Assembly: GCA_902599315.1 (NCBI GenBank)
Contig: CACKEY010000003.1
Span: 62,001 to 126,000, forward strand
Length of the DNA stretch: 64,000 nucleotides
Direction: 5' to 3'
DNA from: an uncultured SAR86 cluster bacterium
Lineage (GTDB): Bacteria > Pseudomonadota > Gammaproteobacteria > Magnimaribacterales > D2472
In this document: positions 45,898 to 55,070 of the stretch, one piece after another
How positions within the stretch are numbered: position 1 is the stretch's first letter
Layout of the letters: each line of letters opens with the position of its first letter
The notes under the pieces: generated by a model
Told to the model about the DNA's origin: nothing
The model's database searches: none
Seen by the model: only the letters and a program-made list of their open reading frames with translations
Made by a program: the position numbers and the translations under genes

Positions 45898-46635
45898 ATG
45901 AATGATTTAAAAGATAGAATAATTATGATCACTGGTGCAAGTTCAGGTTTTGGAAAAGAAACTGCAAAGATGTGCGTTGCTTTGGGAGCCAAGGTAGTAC
46001 TTGGCGCACGAAGAGAAGATAAACTTAAGGAATTATGCGACGAGTTGGGCACTGATTCATCAATTTATAAAGTAACTGATGTAACTTCCAAAGATCAAAT
46101 GCAAGCTTTGGCCGATTATGGCATTAAAAATTTTGGAAGAATTGATTCATTAGTAAATAATGCAGGAATTATGCCTTTATCGCTTCTCAAGAAGGGAAGA
46201 ACTGATGAATGGGACCAAATGATTGATGTAAACATTAAAGGCGTTTTGTACGGAATAGATTCGGTTTACTCACATATGCTTGAGAGGGAGTCAGGGCAAA
46301 TCATAAATGTTTCATCAGTTGCTGGAAAAAGAGTGATGCCAGGAAGTGCAGTGTATTCTGGAACTAAATATGCAGTAAGAGCTATTTCAGAAGGTTTAAG
46401 GATAGAGTCTTCTGGCAAGATACAAGTAACCTGCATATATCCAGGAGCGTTTAAGACAGAGCTTGCATTCTCTATAAAAGACGAATCAATGTTAGAGGCT
46501 CTGATGAGTAGAGGCATTGGAGAAGTTGCTCAACCTGCGGAAAGAGTCGCAGAGTCTATAATTTATGCTCTTCAATTAGATTCAGGAGTTTCAGTTAATG
46601 AAATAGTTATAAGGCCTACTGCTCAAGACGCATAA
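45898..46635 (+). CDS. Short-chain dehydrogenase/reductase (YdfG-like)
   Basis: A 245-residue classical SDR: TGASSGFGKETA, NNAGIMPLSLL, catalytic Ser in NVSSVAGKRV and YSGTKYAVRAISEGLR. The LRIESSGKIQVTCIYPGAFKT region resembles the YdfG/serine dehydrogenase-like group. It follows the nuclease stop directly. Its Rossmann Arg pair (GARREDK) suggests NADP preference. Substrate unknown. Confidence 0.87.
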   Translation: MNDLKDRIIMITGASSGFGKETAKMCVALGAKVVLGARREDKLKELCDELGTDSSIYKVTDVTSKDQMQALADYGIKNFGRIDSLVNNAGIMPLSLLKKGRTDEWDQMIDVNIKGVLYGIDSVYSHMLERESGQIINVSSVAGKRVMPGSAVYSGTKYAVRAISEGLRIESSGKIQVTCIYPGAFKTELAFSIKDESMLEALMSRGIGEVAQPAERVAESIIYALQLDSGVSVNEIVIRPTAQDA

Positions 46636-46642
46636 ATTTTAA

Positions 46643-48319
46643 ATGAAAATAACATTCTTCATTGTATTTATAATTTATGCCTCATCAATAATTGCAGATT
46701 CAAAATGTAATCAAGCTGATTTAATTCTTGAAAATGCATCTATTTATGATGGTTTAAGTGATAAATCATTTATTGGAAGTATTGGGGTTAAAGACTCTAA
46801 GATATCATTTATCAATAAAGGAAAAATTACTGCATATGATGAGTGTGGTGGTACCAGAGTTATTAACCTAAAAGAATATTTTATTTATCCTGGATTTGTT
46901 GATGGACACGGACATTTAAAAGGAATTGGCTATAGAGAATTAACTCTTAATTTACAAGGAATACCCTCTCTAGATTTAACTTTAAAAGCGGTTAAAAATT
47001 ACTTATCTTTAAAACAACCTAATGATTGGATTATAGGGCGAGGATGGATTGACAAAACTTGGCCAGAAAAAAGATTTCCAACAAGATGGGATCTAGACTC
47101 TTTTTCTCCAAATAATCCTGTTGTTTTAGAGAGGGCAGATGGTCATGCCATTGTTGTTAATAGCATTGTTTTAAAACTTGCAAATATAGATTCTAACACT
47201 CCTGATCCTCAAGGCGGTTTTATAGAAAAAGATGATAATGGTGAACCGACAGGTTTATTGGTTGATATGGCTATGAATTTGATAGCAGATTTAATACCAA
47301 AATTAACAAGTGACGATGATAAAAAAGCATTTCTAGAGGGACTTCAAAGAAATGTGGCTCTAGGATGGACTCAAATACATGTTCCTGGAGGAACTTTTAA
47401 AGATATATCAATTTTAAATGAAATTAAATCAGAGAATAATCTTCTGCAAAGAGTTTATTTTATGGTCAGTGATGGAGAGCCAGCTGACTTACTTCTTGAA
47501 AAAGGCCCCATTATTGATTCAGAAAATTTATTAACGGTTCGAACAATTAAAATGTATGCAGATGGAGCATTAGGCTCAAGAGGCGCTGCACTAATTGAAA
47601 AATATAGTGATTATGATGGCAAGGGAGTTTTTATTTTTCGCGAAGAAGAGACTAAACCAAGATTATCTAAAGCATTAAAAAAGGGCATACAAATAGCGAC
47701 GCATGCTATTGGTGACAACGGAAACAGAGTTGTTTTAGATTGGTATGAAGATGCCTTTGAAAAAGCAAAAAATAATGATCAATTAATTTCTGAGCCAAGA
47801 TGGAGAATAGAGCATGCTCAAAACATTACCCCAATTGATCAAAAACGATTTGTTGAATTAAATGTTATTCCTGCTATGCAACCATCTCATGCAATTGGTG
47901 ATTTACATTTTGCAATTGACAGATTGGGATTAGAGAGAATTAACAATGCATATGCTTGGAGAGATCTCATAGATCAAGGTTTAATTATTGCAGGGGGTTC
48001 AGATGCCCCTGTTGAAATTGGCGATCCAAGAATTGAATTTTATGCAGCCATTTCTAGGAAGGATGTTGATGGATTTCACGCTGAGGGATGGAACCTAAAT
48101 CAAAGATTAACTAGATTGGAAGCATTAAAAATGTTTACCATATGGCCAGCTGTCGCTTCTTTTGAGGATAGCATTAAGGGAACAATTGAGGTTGGTAAGT
48201 TAGCAGACTTTACTGTTTTTGATAAGGATATTATGACAATCCCAGAGCAAGAAATTTTAAACGTGAAGAATATTTATACCATTGTTGGTGGACGAATAGT
48301 TTTCGAGGAGTTACTTTAA
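46643..48319 (+). CDS. YtcJ-like metal-dependent amidohydrolase, exported
   Basis: A 558-residue amidohydrolase_3 protein. A signal peptide (to IIADS) suggests a periplasmic site. DGHGHLKGIG holds two metal-binding His, IKMYADGALGSRGA is the family block, and His in ATHAIGDNGNR and IEHAQNI are further ligands. Asp lies in AGGSDAPVEIGDPR. Typical length. Substrate classes in this family vary from N-acyl compounds to imidazolones. Converges with the GMC gene by 4 bases. Confidence 0.88.
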   Translation: MKITFFIVFIIYASSIIADSKCNQADLILENASIYDGLSDKSFIGSIGVKDSKISFINKGKITAYDECGGTRVINLKEYFIYPGFVDGHGHLKGIGYRELTLNLQGIPSLDLTLKAVKNYLSLKQPNDWIIGRGWIDKTWPEKRFPTRWDLDSFSPNNPVVLERADGHAIVVNSIVLKLANIDSNTPDPQGGFIEKDDNGEPTGLLVDMAMNLIADLIPKLTSDDDKKAFLEGLQRNVALGWTQIHVPGGTFKDISILNEIKSENNLLQRVYFMVSDGEPADLLLEKGPIIDSENLLTVRTIKMYADGALGSRGAALIEKYSDYDGKGVFIFREEETKPRLSKALKKGIQIATHAIGDNGNRVVLDWYEDAFEKAKNNDQLISEPRWRIEHAQNITPIDQKRFVELNVIPAMQPSHAIGDLHFAIDRLGLERINNAYAWRDLIDQGLIIAGGSDAPVEIGDPRIEFYAAISRKDVDGFHAEGWNLNQRLTRLEALKMFTIWPAVASFEDSIKGTIEVGKLADFTVFDKDIMTIPEQEILNVKNIYTIVGGRIVFEELL

Positions 48320-49911
48320 TTGCTCTGTAATATTAAATCAGCGCATTTAGCCCCAACCACGTTGCATGTTGCATTTGTATTTCCAGATATTATGGTTGGA
48401 AATATTGATGCATCTGCAACTCTTAAGCCTCTTATACCCTTTACTCTTAAATCCTGATCGACAACACATTCAGTCCCATTCCCCATTTTGCAGGTTCCAA
48501 TTGGATGATAAACAGACAGAGACTCATTTCTAATAAATTCATCAATCTCATTATCTGTTTGATAAATTGACCCCGGTTGAATTTCAGTTGCTCCTAGATT
48601 CTTCATGGTTGTGGTATTGAAAACTTCTCTAATTTTATTTACTCCTTCAATCATATGCTTGATATCTTTTTCTTCAGTTAAATAATTAGCATAGATTTTT
48701 GGAGCAATATTTGGATCAGAGGATTGTAGTTCAATGTGCCCTCTACTTTCAGGTCTTAAATTGCATATTGATGCTGTTATTCCAGATGTAGGTTTCATGG
48801 CCCCACTTTTCTTGTATTCACCGGCACCAGGTGCAAAGTGAATTTGTGCATTTGGTGTTTTTTCATTTGAATTGGTTTTAAAAAATACACCTATATCTGA
48901 TGCAGGGTAGGTCATTAATCCTGTATTTTTAATAAAATATTCATAGAGATTTTTAACCATTGCAAATGGCTTCATTAGCTCACTAAATGTTTTTAATCCA
49001 TTGACCTTATAACTTAAATTCACAGTAAGATGATCTTGTAAATTTTGACCAACTCCAGGTAAGTCGTGAACTTGAGATATTTGATATTTTTTAAGATGAT
49101 TTTTCGGGCCAATTCCAGATAGCATAAGTATTTGGGGTGAGTTAATACTTCCCCCACTAAGAATTAATTCAGATGAACATCCTATTACTCCTGAAAACTT
49201 CTTATTGGAAATCTTTACACCAATTACTTTTTTGTTTGAGGTGATAATTTTTTCAACTAAGGTATTTGTTAATATATCTAAATTTGGTCGATTTAATATT
49301 GGTTTTAAAAATGCATCAGCGGCGCTAAATCTTTTTCCATTTTTAATATTTACTTGATATTGTCCAAATCCTTCCTGATCTGTTCCATTGAAATCACTAT
49401 TATTTTTGAAACCAAATTCTGAACACGCCTTTAAAAATTGTTTAGATGCATCAAGAATAGGCTGGAATGTTTCAACCCACAAGGGCCCAAAATTTCCATG
49501 AAACTGATCTTCATGATTTTGATTATTCTCCAAAGCAATAAAATATTTCAGTAAATCACGATAGCCCCAACCATTATTTCCTAATTGTTCCCAATTATCA
49601 TAATCATCAGCTTGACCTCGAACATATAACATTCCATTAATGGAGCTACTTCCTCCCAACGTTTTTCCCCTTGGCCAATTTATTGTTCGATTATTTAGAT
49701 TTTTTTCAGGCTCAGTTTCATAGCCCCATCCATATTTTTTACTCTTAAACAATGAACTTGCTGCAAGGGGCATCTTGATAGAATATGAAGAATCGAGTGG
49801 ACCGGCCTCAATCAAAAGAACAGAATTTTTAGGATCTTCTGAAAGTTTATTTGCTAAAACACATCCTGCACTTCCAGCACCAACAATGATATATTTATGA
49901 CTAAATTTCAT
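48316..49911 (-). CDS. GMC family FAD-dependent oxidoreductase
   Basis: A 531-residue flavoprotein of the choline/alcohol dehydrogenase-like branch. The FAD loop IIVGAGSAGCVLANKLSED is at the N terminus, with GMC signature 1 in GKTLGGSSSINGMLYVRG and signature 2 in LSGGSINSPQILMLSGIGP. The C-terminal VYHPIGTCKMG carries the catalytic His and NTNATCNVVGAKCADLI ends the domain. No signal peptide. It oxidises an alcohol, perhaps an aliphatic one; substrate unknown. It diverges from the peptidase E gene. Confidence 0.92.
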   Translation of the reverse strand: MKFSHKYIIVGAGSAGCVLANKLSEDPKNSVLLIEAGPLDSSYSIKMPLAASSLFKSKKYGWGYETEPEKNLNNRTINWPRGKTLGGSSSINGMLYVRGQADDYDNWEQLGNNGWGYRDLLKYFIALENNQNHEDQFHGNFGPLWVETFQPILDASKQFLKACSEFGFKNNSDFNGTDQEGFGQYQVNIKNGKRFSAADAFLKPILNRPNLDILTNTLVEKIITSNKKVIGVKISNKKFSGVIGCSSELILSGGSINSPQILMLSGIGPKNHLKKYQISQVHDLPGVGQNLQDHLTVNLSYKVNGLKTFSELMKPFAMVKNLYEYFIKNTGLMTYPASDIGVFFKTNSNEKTPNAQIHFAPGAGEYKKSGAMKPTSGITASICNLRPESRGHIELQSSDPNIAPKIYANYLTEEKDIKHMIEGVNKIREVFNTTTMKNLGATEIQPGSIYQTDNEIDEFIRNESLSVYHPIGTCKMGNGTECVVDQDLRVKGIRGLRVADASIFPTIISGNTNATCNVVGAKCADLILQSN

Positions 49912-49937
49912 TAATCTAATATCTCTTAGGTAATCAT

Positions 49938-50633
49938 ATGCGTCAAGTAATAGCTATTGGTGGAGGAGGCTTCGGTAGAACCACTAAATCTAAACTTATA
50001 GAACAATATATTTTGAATCTAACAGGTAAGACAATACCTAATATATGTTTTATTCCTACTGCTACAGGTGACTTAGAACAATATATTAAAAATTTTTATT
50101 CAGTTTTTTCAAAATTAAAATGTAATGCTTCTCATATAAGTTTTTTTAAACGAACTATTGACCTTCAAGAGCATATTGCAAAACAGGATGCTGTCTTTGT
50201 TGGAGGAGGAAATACAAAAAGTATGTTAGCTGTATGGAGAGACTGGGGCTTAGATATAATTCTTGAAGATGCTTATCATCGTGGTGTAATAATGAGTGGG
50301 GTAAGTGCTGGTGCAATTTGTTGGTTTGAAAATGGTTTAACTGATTCATGGGAAAGCGAGCTTAAACTGATCGAATGCATGAATTTCATTCCTGGAAACT
50401 GTGCTCCTCATTATGATGAAGAGCCTGAAAGAAGGCCTGCAACAAAAAAACTACTTGAAGAAAAATATATTAATTTTATGTATGGAATTGAGGGAGGGGC
50501 TGCGCTTCATTTTGTTAATGAGACACCCAAACAAACCATAAGATTTAAAAAAAATAAGAATGCTTATAAAGTTACACTTGATAAAGATGTAATTAATGAG
50601 AATGCCTTTGAAATCATAGAGTTAAGAAATTAA
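49938..50633 (+). CDS. Peptidase E-like serine hydrolase (S51)
   Basis: A 231-residue protein of the peptidase S51/cyanophycinase fold. Ser123 sits in the nucleophile elbow GVSAGAICWF; likely partners are His158 (NCAPHYDEE) and Glu185 (GIEGGAALH). AVFVGGGNTKSMLAVWRDWG is typical. Peptidase E cuts Asp-X dipeptides; this longer S51 subgroup may act on other small substrates. Cytoplasmic. A 90-base gap with no gene follows. Confidence 0.85.
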   Translation: MRQVIAIGGGGFGRTTKSKLIEQYILNLTGKTIPNICFIPTATGDLEQYIKNFYSVFSKLKCNASHISFFKRTIDLQEHIAKQDAVFVGGGNTKSMLAVWRDWGLDIILEDAYHRGVIMSGVSAGAICWFENGLTDSWESELKLIECMNFIPGNCAPHYDEEPERRPATKKLLEEKYINFMYGIEGGAALHFVNETPKQTIRFKKNKNAYKVTLDKDVINENAFEIIELRN

Positions 50634-50722
50634 ATTATGATGCCAAATTTATGCTCAAATCTAGCCTTTTTCTTCTGAATAAGTTAATTTATCAGTAATT
50701 CTAATCAATTTAATTATCATTT

Positions 50723-51262
50723 ATGTTTACAAGAATGGACCAGAGCACTCAAGAAGAGTGGCAGCATATCAGTGAAGAGCACATGCCCCACATATTTGAT
50801 ATGCCAAAAAGAATTATTTCAATGTTAAAGCAAGCTAAAGAATTAACGCTTGGTTTTGGTACTGATCAATTACATCATGCCTTACAAACGGCAACAATGG
50901 CAAGAAGAGCTGGAGCTGACGATGAGATGATACTTATTAGTTTAATTCATGATATTGGAAAGGTAATTAATGTGCCAAACCACGGCCAAATAGCTGCTGA
51001 AATGATAAAGCCGTATGTCAGTGAAGATGCATATCACATAATAAGAACTCATCAAGATTTTCAAGGAGAACACTATTATCACTATATGGGTAAACCACAA
51101 GATTTACGTAAACAATATGTGAATGAGTCTTGGTATAAAAAAGCAATTGAGTTCACAGATGAATGGGATCAAGCAGCATTTGATCCTGAGTATAAAACTG
51201 ATTCTCTAGAATCATTTGTACCCCTGATCAATAAGTTTTTTGCTGCACCTCATACGGTTTAA
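50723..51262 (+). CDS. HD-domain protein with mixed-valent diiron oxygenase-like ligands
   Basis: A 179-residue HD-domain protein. Potential metal ligands are His51 or His52 (DQLHHALQTA), His76-Asp77 (LIHDIGK), His87 (NHGQIAAEMI), His110 (RTHQDFQ) and Asp146 or Asp149 (FTDEWDQAAFDP). This H-HD-H-H-D set is that of the HD diiron proteins which include MIOX and PhnZ-type oxygenases, not the simple H-HD-D phosphohydrolase. RRAGADDEMILISLIHDIGK is close to the PhnZ pattern. An inositol or phosphonate substrate is only a hypothesis. Stands alone, 32 bases before cysE. Confidence 0.75.
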   Translation: MFTRMDQSTQEEWQHISEEHMPHIFDMPKRIISMLKQAKELTLGFGTDQLHHALQTATMARRAGADDEMILISLIHDIGKVINVPNHGQIAAEMIKPYVSEDAYHIIRTHQDFQGEHYYHYMGKPQDLRKQYVNESWYKKAIEFTDEWDQAAFDPEYKTDSLESFVPLINKFFAAPHTV

Positions 51263-51294
51263 TTAATCAAGAACACCAATAACTCTCAAAAATT

Positions 51295-52020
51295 ATGAAT
51301 AGTAATATTTGGAGTGATATAAAAGAAGAAATTTCTCTAAGAATAGATGCTGAGCCATCATTAAAGGATTATCTTGAGAGCTTAATTTTATCTAAGGATA
51401 ATATAATTGAAGCAACAGCAGCAATCCTCGCATCAAAACTTCATAATGATGCGTTATCATCAATTGATCTTTATCAAATAATTTTGTCTTCATACAACGA
51501 GAAAAAATCAGTTCAAGAAAGTCTTTTTGAAGATATTTTATTTTTTCGTAAAAATGATCCGGCCTGTAAATATTTATCTACGCCACTTCTTTTTTATAAA
51601 GGTTTCCAGGGGTTAGCTGCATATAGATCAAGCAATATTTTGTGGAACAATGATAGGCATACCATGGCTTTGTATATCCAAAATAGATCATCTGAAGTAT
51701 TTGGTGTTGATATTCATCCAGCAGCAACTATTGATAGTTCTGTGATGATTGATCATGCTACAGGCGTAGTAATTGGTGAGACTTCTAAAATTAATAAGGG
51801 CGTTTCAATTTTTCAAGGTGTTACATTAGGTGGTAAAGGTTTTAATAGAGGTGATAGGCATCCTAAAATTGAAGAGGGCGTATCTATCTTTGCATCAAGT
51901 ACGATATTAGGGAATGTAACAATTGGTAAAAACTCTGTGGTTGCTGCCGGAAGTTTAGTGCTTGAGGATGTTGAGGAAGAGACAACTGTAGCAGGAATTC
52001 CTGCAAAAAAAATTAAATAG
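51295..52020 (+). CDS. cysE: Serine O-acetyltransferase
   Basis: A 241-residue enzyme that makes O-acetylserine for cysteine synthesis. The N-terminal helical domain (to about residue 130) is followed by the left-handed beta-helix of hexapeptide repeats. It contains GVDIHPAATIDSSVMIDHATGVVIGE, here given in short: DIHPAATI and DHATGVVIGE. VTLGGKGFNRGDRHPKI is the active-site/acetyl-CoA loop. It faces the cysteine synthase gene tail to tail, overlapping by 8 bases. Confidence 0.93.
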   Translation: MNSNIWSDIKEEISLRIDAEPSLKDYLESLILSKDNIIEATAAILASKLHNDALSSIDLYQIILSSYNEKKSVQESLFEDILFFRKNDPACKYLSTPLLFYKGFQGLAAYRSSNILWNNDRHTMALYIQNRSSEVFGVDIHPAATIDSSVMIDHATGVVIGETSKINKGVSIFQGVTLGGKGFNRGDRHPKIEEGVSIFASSTILGNVTIGKNSVVAAGSLVLEDVEEETTVAGIPAKKIK

Positions 52021-53035
52021 AATTTAAAATTTCATTTTCTTCATCATTCATTTCAGAATCAATTTTTTCAAACAATATAGATGTTAAATACCTTTCCGCA
52101 GTATCTGCTAGCATGCATAAGATATTTGACCCGTCAGGGGCTTCCTCCGCTATTTTCATTGCAACTGCAAATGTTGATCCCCCAGATATTCCAGTAATTA
52201 TTCCTTCATTGGAAGCTAATTGATGAGACCAGTAAATTCCATCCTCACCTGTGACAGGTATATTAATATCAAAATAATTTTTATCAATTGATTCTTGAAG
52301 CACTAAAGGGATAAAGTCAGGTGTCCAACCTTGGATTGGATGAGGGTTCCATGAATCATGCGCACTTGCAGGTGATCCGTCCTGATTCCTTTTTTGTGTT
52401 ATTAAACTATTAACCAATTGAGCATTTTCAGGTTCAGTGATAACCAGTTTTGTTTTTGGTGATTGATCTCTTAGAACACGAGAGACCCCACTAAAAGTTC
52501 CACCCGTTCCATAACCTGATATCCAATAATTTAATCCTAATTCTTTAAAGTCATTCAAAATTTCTATAGCAGTTGTTTTTTCATGAATATCTGCATTCGC
52601 ATCATTTTCAAACTGTTTGGCATAAAACCATTTATTTTTTTTGCATAATTTCTTGGCAAGATTATATGCAGCAGTTGTTCCCTCAGATGCTGGCGTTAAT
52701 AGAACTTTGGCTCCAAGAAATCGCATTAATTTTCTTCTTTCTATAGATGTACTGTCAGGCATTGTCATCACGCATGGATAGCCTTTGTTTGCGCATACCA
52801 TCGCCAATCCAATTCCAGTATTGCCACTTGTCGCTTCAACAACAGTTTGTTTAGGTTTCAATAATCCCTCTTTTTCAGCTTTTTCAATAATACTTAAAGC
52901 CAATCTATCCTTTACTGAACCTCCTGGATTGAAGTACTCAGCTTTGACAAAAAGATTAATATTTTTAGGTGCTATGTTTTTAATTTTTATAATTGGTGTG
53001 TTACCAATAGAACTTAATAAGTCTTTATGAATCAT
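52013..53035 (-). CDS. Cysteine synthase family PLP enzyme
   Basis: A 340-residue fold-type II PLP enzyme. PLP Lys lies in GGSVKDRLALSII, the substrate loop in EATSGNTGIGLAM, the phosphate loop in YGTGGTFSGVSRV. GISGGSTFAVAM and WNPHPIQGWTPDFIP are typical. Length and motifs fit O-acetylserine sulfhydrylase (CysK group), using O-acetylserine from the convergent cysE. A cystathionine beta-synthase-like role is possible since the middle insertion (KRNQDGSPASAHDS) is unusual for CysK. Confidence 0.88.
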   Translation of the reverse strand: MIHKDLLSSIGNTPIIKIKNIAPKNINLFVKAEYFNPGGSVKDRLALSIIEKAEKEGLLKPKQTVVEATSGNTGIGLAMVCANKGYPCVMTMPDSTSIERRKLMRFLGAKVLLTPASEGTTAAYNLAKKLCKKNKWFYAKQFENDANADIHEKTTAIEILNDFKELGLNYWISGYGTGGTFSGVSRVLRDQSPKTKLVITEPENAQLVNSLITQKRNQDGSPASAHDSWNPHPIQGWTPDFIPLVLQESIDKNYFDINIPVTGEDGIYWSHQLASNEGIITGISGGSTFAVAMKIAEEAPDGSNILCMLADTAERYLTSILFEKIDSEMNDEENEILNSI

Positions 53036-53135
53036 GTTAAGTGCCTTACTTTGTATTTAAGTAATTTGTTTTAAGTAAGATATTATAATATTAATATAAG
53101 AAATTTTTTAGAGATTATAAGGGTCACATGTCACA

Positions 53136-53163
53136 TTTACTTATTTCTAAAAGTCTTTAAAAT
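53136..53163 (+). promoter_or_regulatory. Likely sigma-70 promoter of tRNA-Ser
   Basis: TTTACT (-35-like, 53136-53141) and TAAAAT (-10, 53158-53163) are 16 bases apart. The start of transcription would fall near 53170, about 10 bases before the mature tRNA. The rest of the 145-base gap upstream shows no gene. Confidence 0.5.
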
Positions 53164-53180
53164 GCTTTATCCAAAGGAAC

Positions 53181-53270
53181 GGAGAGATGGCAGAGCGGTT
53201 GAATGCACTGGTCTTGAAAACCAGCAAACCTTCGCGGGTTTCCAGGGTTCGAATCCCTGTCTCTCCGCCA
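53181..53270 (+). tRNA. tRNA-Ser (anticodon UGA), CCA encoded
   Basis: A 90-base gene with acceptor stem GGAGAGA/TCTCTCC and encoded GCCA end. The anticodon stem-loop CTGGT-CTTGAAA-ACCAG places TGA in the anticodon. The long variable arm (CAAACCTTCGCGGGTTTC) is the hallmark of serine tRNAs. The T arm is CAGGG-TTCGAAT-CCCTG. The only tRNA gene I found in the window. The tail of the serine hydrolase gene begins 3 bases later on the other strand. Confidence 0.98.
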
Positions 53271-53273
53271 GTT

Positions 53274-54605
53274 TTAGTTGCTTAGACTAGAATACAATAA
53301 TGTTTTAAGTTCCTCTCTTATAGGGTATTTGTCTGATGGCATGAACTGAGTCATCATTGTAGCTGTTACATTATTTTTTCTATCAACCCAAAAAATCGTG
53401 CTTGCTGCTCCACCCCAAAAAAATTCTCCTTCAGAAGAAAAAGTTCCAGCAACACCAGGATTCATGATAGTTCCAACTGTCAAACCAAATCCTACTCCTT
53501 CTAATCCAAATGCAGACCCATCTTTTAAGATTTCATCTGAAAGATGATTATTTGCCATTAAATCTACAGATGCTTCACTTATAATTCTGACACCATTTAA
53601 GATGCCGCCATTTAAAAGCATCTCTGCAAATTTACTATAATCATCAATATTTGAAACTAAGCCGGAACCACCATCATATAGTTTTGAGGAATTTGTAAGA
53701 TATGGTGACTTATCAAAAGCATCTATTGGTCGCAGATCTTTAGAAAACATAAGTTCTGCTTGATTTAAACCAGAGGGAGCTACAATTTCACCATCTCGAG
53801 AAAAGGCTCCTGAGGTATATAGAGTTGTAAAGGAATCTTTATCACGTTCATTGACTGAGAAACCAATGCTTTTAAGTTCTAGAGGATCAAATATATTTTT
53901 TTGTAAGTATTCAGCAAAGTTCATTCCAGAAATGACTTCAACTACACACCCCAAAATATCCATGTTAATTCCATATGACCATTTTTCTCCTGGATTATGA
54001 AGTAAGGGCGCAGATGCTGCAGCAGCAGAGAACTGACAGGTATTTCCTGGAAATTTGTTTAATTCTGCATCCAATGCACCAAAATAATATGGACGAATAT
54101 TATACTTTCTGTATATTTGGTTGACTGGACCTTCACCAGCCCAACTGTATGTGAGCCCACTTGTATGAGTTAATAGGTCTCTAATTGTTATCTCTCTTTT
54201 TGGCTTAAGAACGTAGTCTTGAAAATCAAGATTTATAACTTTAGTATCTTTGAAGGCAGGAATATATTTTGAGACTTTGTCATTTAACCTCAATTTTCCA
54301 TTCTCAATGAGTTGCATAATTGCAACGCCTGTAACTGGCTTGGTCATTGAATAAATTCTATAAACTGTTTTTCTATTTACACTTATTCCTTTTTCAATAT
54401 CAGCATATCCATGAGTATGACGAAGGATTTCTTTATTATCTTTTTTAATTAAAATCGAGATATTAGGCAGACTCCCATTATCAACATAATTGTTAAAATG
54501 ATTTGTAATTCTTTTTTTATCCGCCAAGTCTAGGGAGTTAGCACCGAGCTGAGATGATATTAAAAAAAATAATATTAATGATGTAAAGATTCTCATAAAT
54601 TTCAC
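53274..54605 (-). CDS. Beta-lactamase-fold serine hydrolase, exported
   Basis: A 443-residue class C beta-lactamase/EstB-like protein. A signal peptide (residues about 1-22) sends it to the periplasm. The SxxK nucleophile is Ser86-Met-Thr-Lys89 (YSMTKPVTGVA). Tyr211 in KWSYGINMD is the second motif and GGAASTIFW the third-strand region. Such proteins are usually esterases or peptidases rather than true beta-lactamases. The gene ends 3 bases from tRNA-Ser. Confidence 0.88.
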   Translation of the reverse strand: MKFMRIFTSLILFFLISSQLGANSLDLADKKRITNHFNNYVDNGSLPNISILIKKDNKEILRHTHGYADIEKGISVNRKTVYRIYSMTKPVTGVAIMQLIENGKLRLNDKVSKYIPAFKDTKVINLDFQDYVLKPKREITIRDLLTHTSGLTYSWAGEGPVNQIYRKYNIRPYYFGALDAELNKFPGNTCQFSAAAASAPLLHNPGEKWSYGINMDILGCVVEVISGMNFAEYLQKNIFDPLELKSIGFSVNERDKDSFTTLYTSGAFSRDGEIVAPSGLNQAELMFSKDLRPIDAFDKSPYLTNSSKLYDGGSGLVSNIDDYSKFAEMLLNGGILNGVRIISEASVDLMANNHLSDEILKDGSAFGLEGVGFGLTVGTIMNPGVAGTFSSEGEFFWGGAASTIFWVDRKNNVTATMMTQFMPSDKYPIREELKTLLYSSLSN

Positions 54606-54645
54606 CTATAATTTAGCATTACTATTTTATTACACTAACAAGCCA

Positions 54646-55050
54646 ATGGCATCCTCCCAAATAAATCTAAATAATCCTCCAAAATTTTTATCAATTCTCG
54701 GATCTAAAGACGTTAAATTTAATAAAAGTAATGAATCTATAACAATGATCTTTGAGATCAGTGATGAGCTTACGCATTCTGATGGAAAGATAGTGCAGGG
54801 TGGGTTTATTACAGCCATGCTTGATACTACTATGGCACATCTACTAATTTTCGTAAAAAAAGGAGAGTATAATCCCCTAACTCTTGGTATTAATGTTGCA
54901 TTTCTTGCATCAGGATCACCGGGTATTTTTACTGCAAAAGCAAAGATAGAGAAACTAGGAAAGAGTATTGTTTTTACAACTGGTTCACTTCATCAAGAAG
55001 ATAAATTGATTGCTACTGCATCATCAACTAATAAACTTATTAAACTTTAA
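54646..55050 (+). CDS. PaaI-like hotdog thioesterase
   Basis: A 134-residue hotdog-fold protein. THSDGKIVQGGFITAMLDTTMAHLL is the central helix with its catalytic Gly/Asp (short form: GGFITAMLDTTMA). LTLGINVAFLASGSPG and KSIVFTTGSLHQEDKLIATAS are the following strands. It probably hydrolyses acyl-CoA thioesters. No signal peptide. It starts a forward run with two lipase-like genes. Confidence 0.85.
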   Translation: MASSQINLNNPPKFLSILGSKDVKFNKSNESITMIFEISDELTHSDGKIVQGGFITAMLDTTMAHLLIFVKKGEYNPLTLGINVAFLASGSPGIFTAKAKIEKLGKSIVFTTGSLHQEDKLIATASSTNKLIKL

Positions 55051-55070
55051 AACTTATTTATCTATTAAAA

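Noticed and set aside
50638..50679. 13-codon ATG frame after the peptidase E gene
   Set aside because: Too short, no ribosome site and no feature that separates it from chance.
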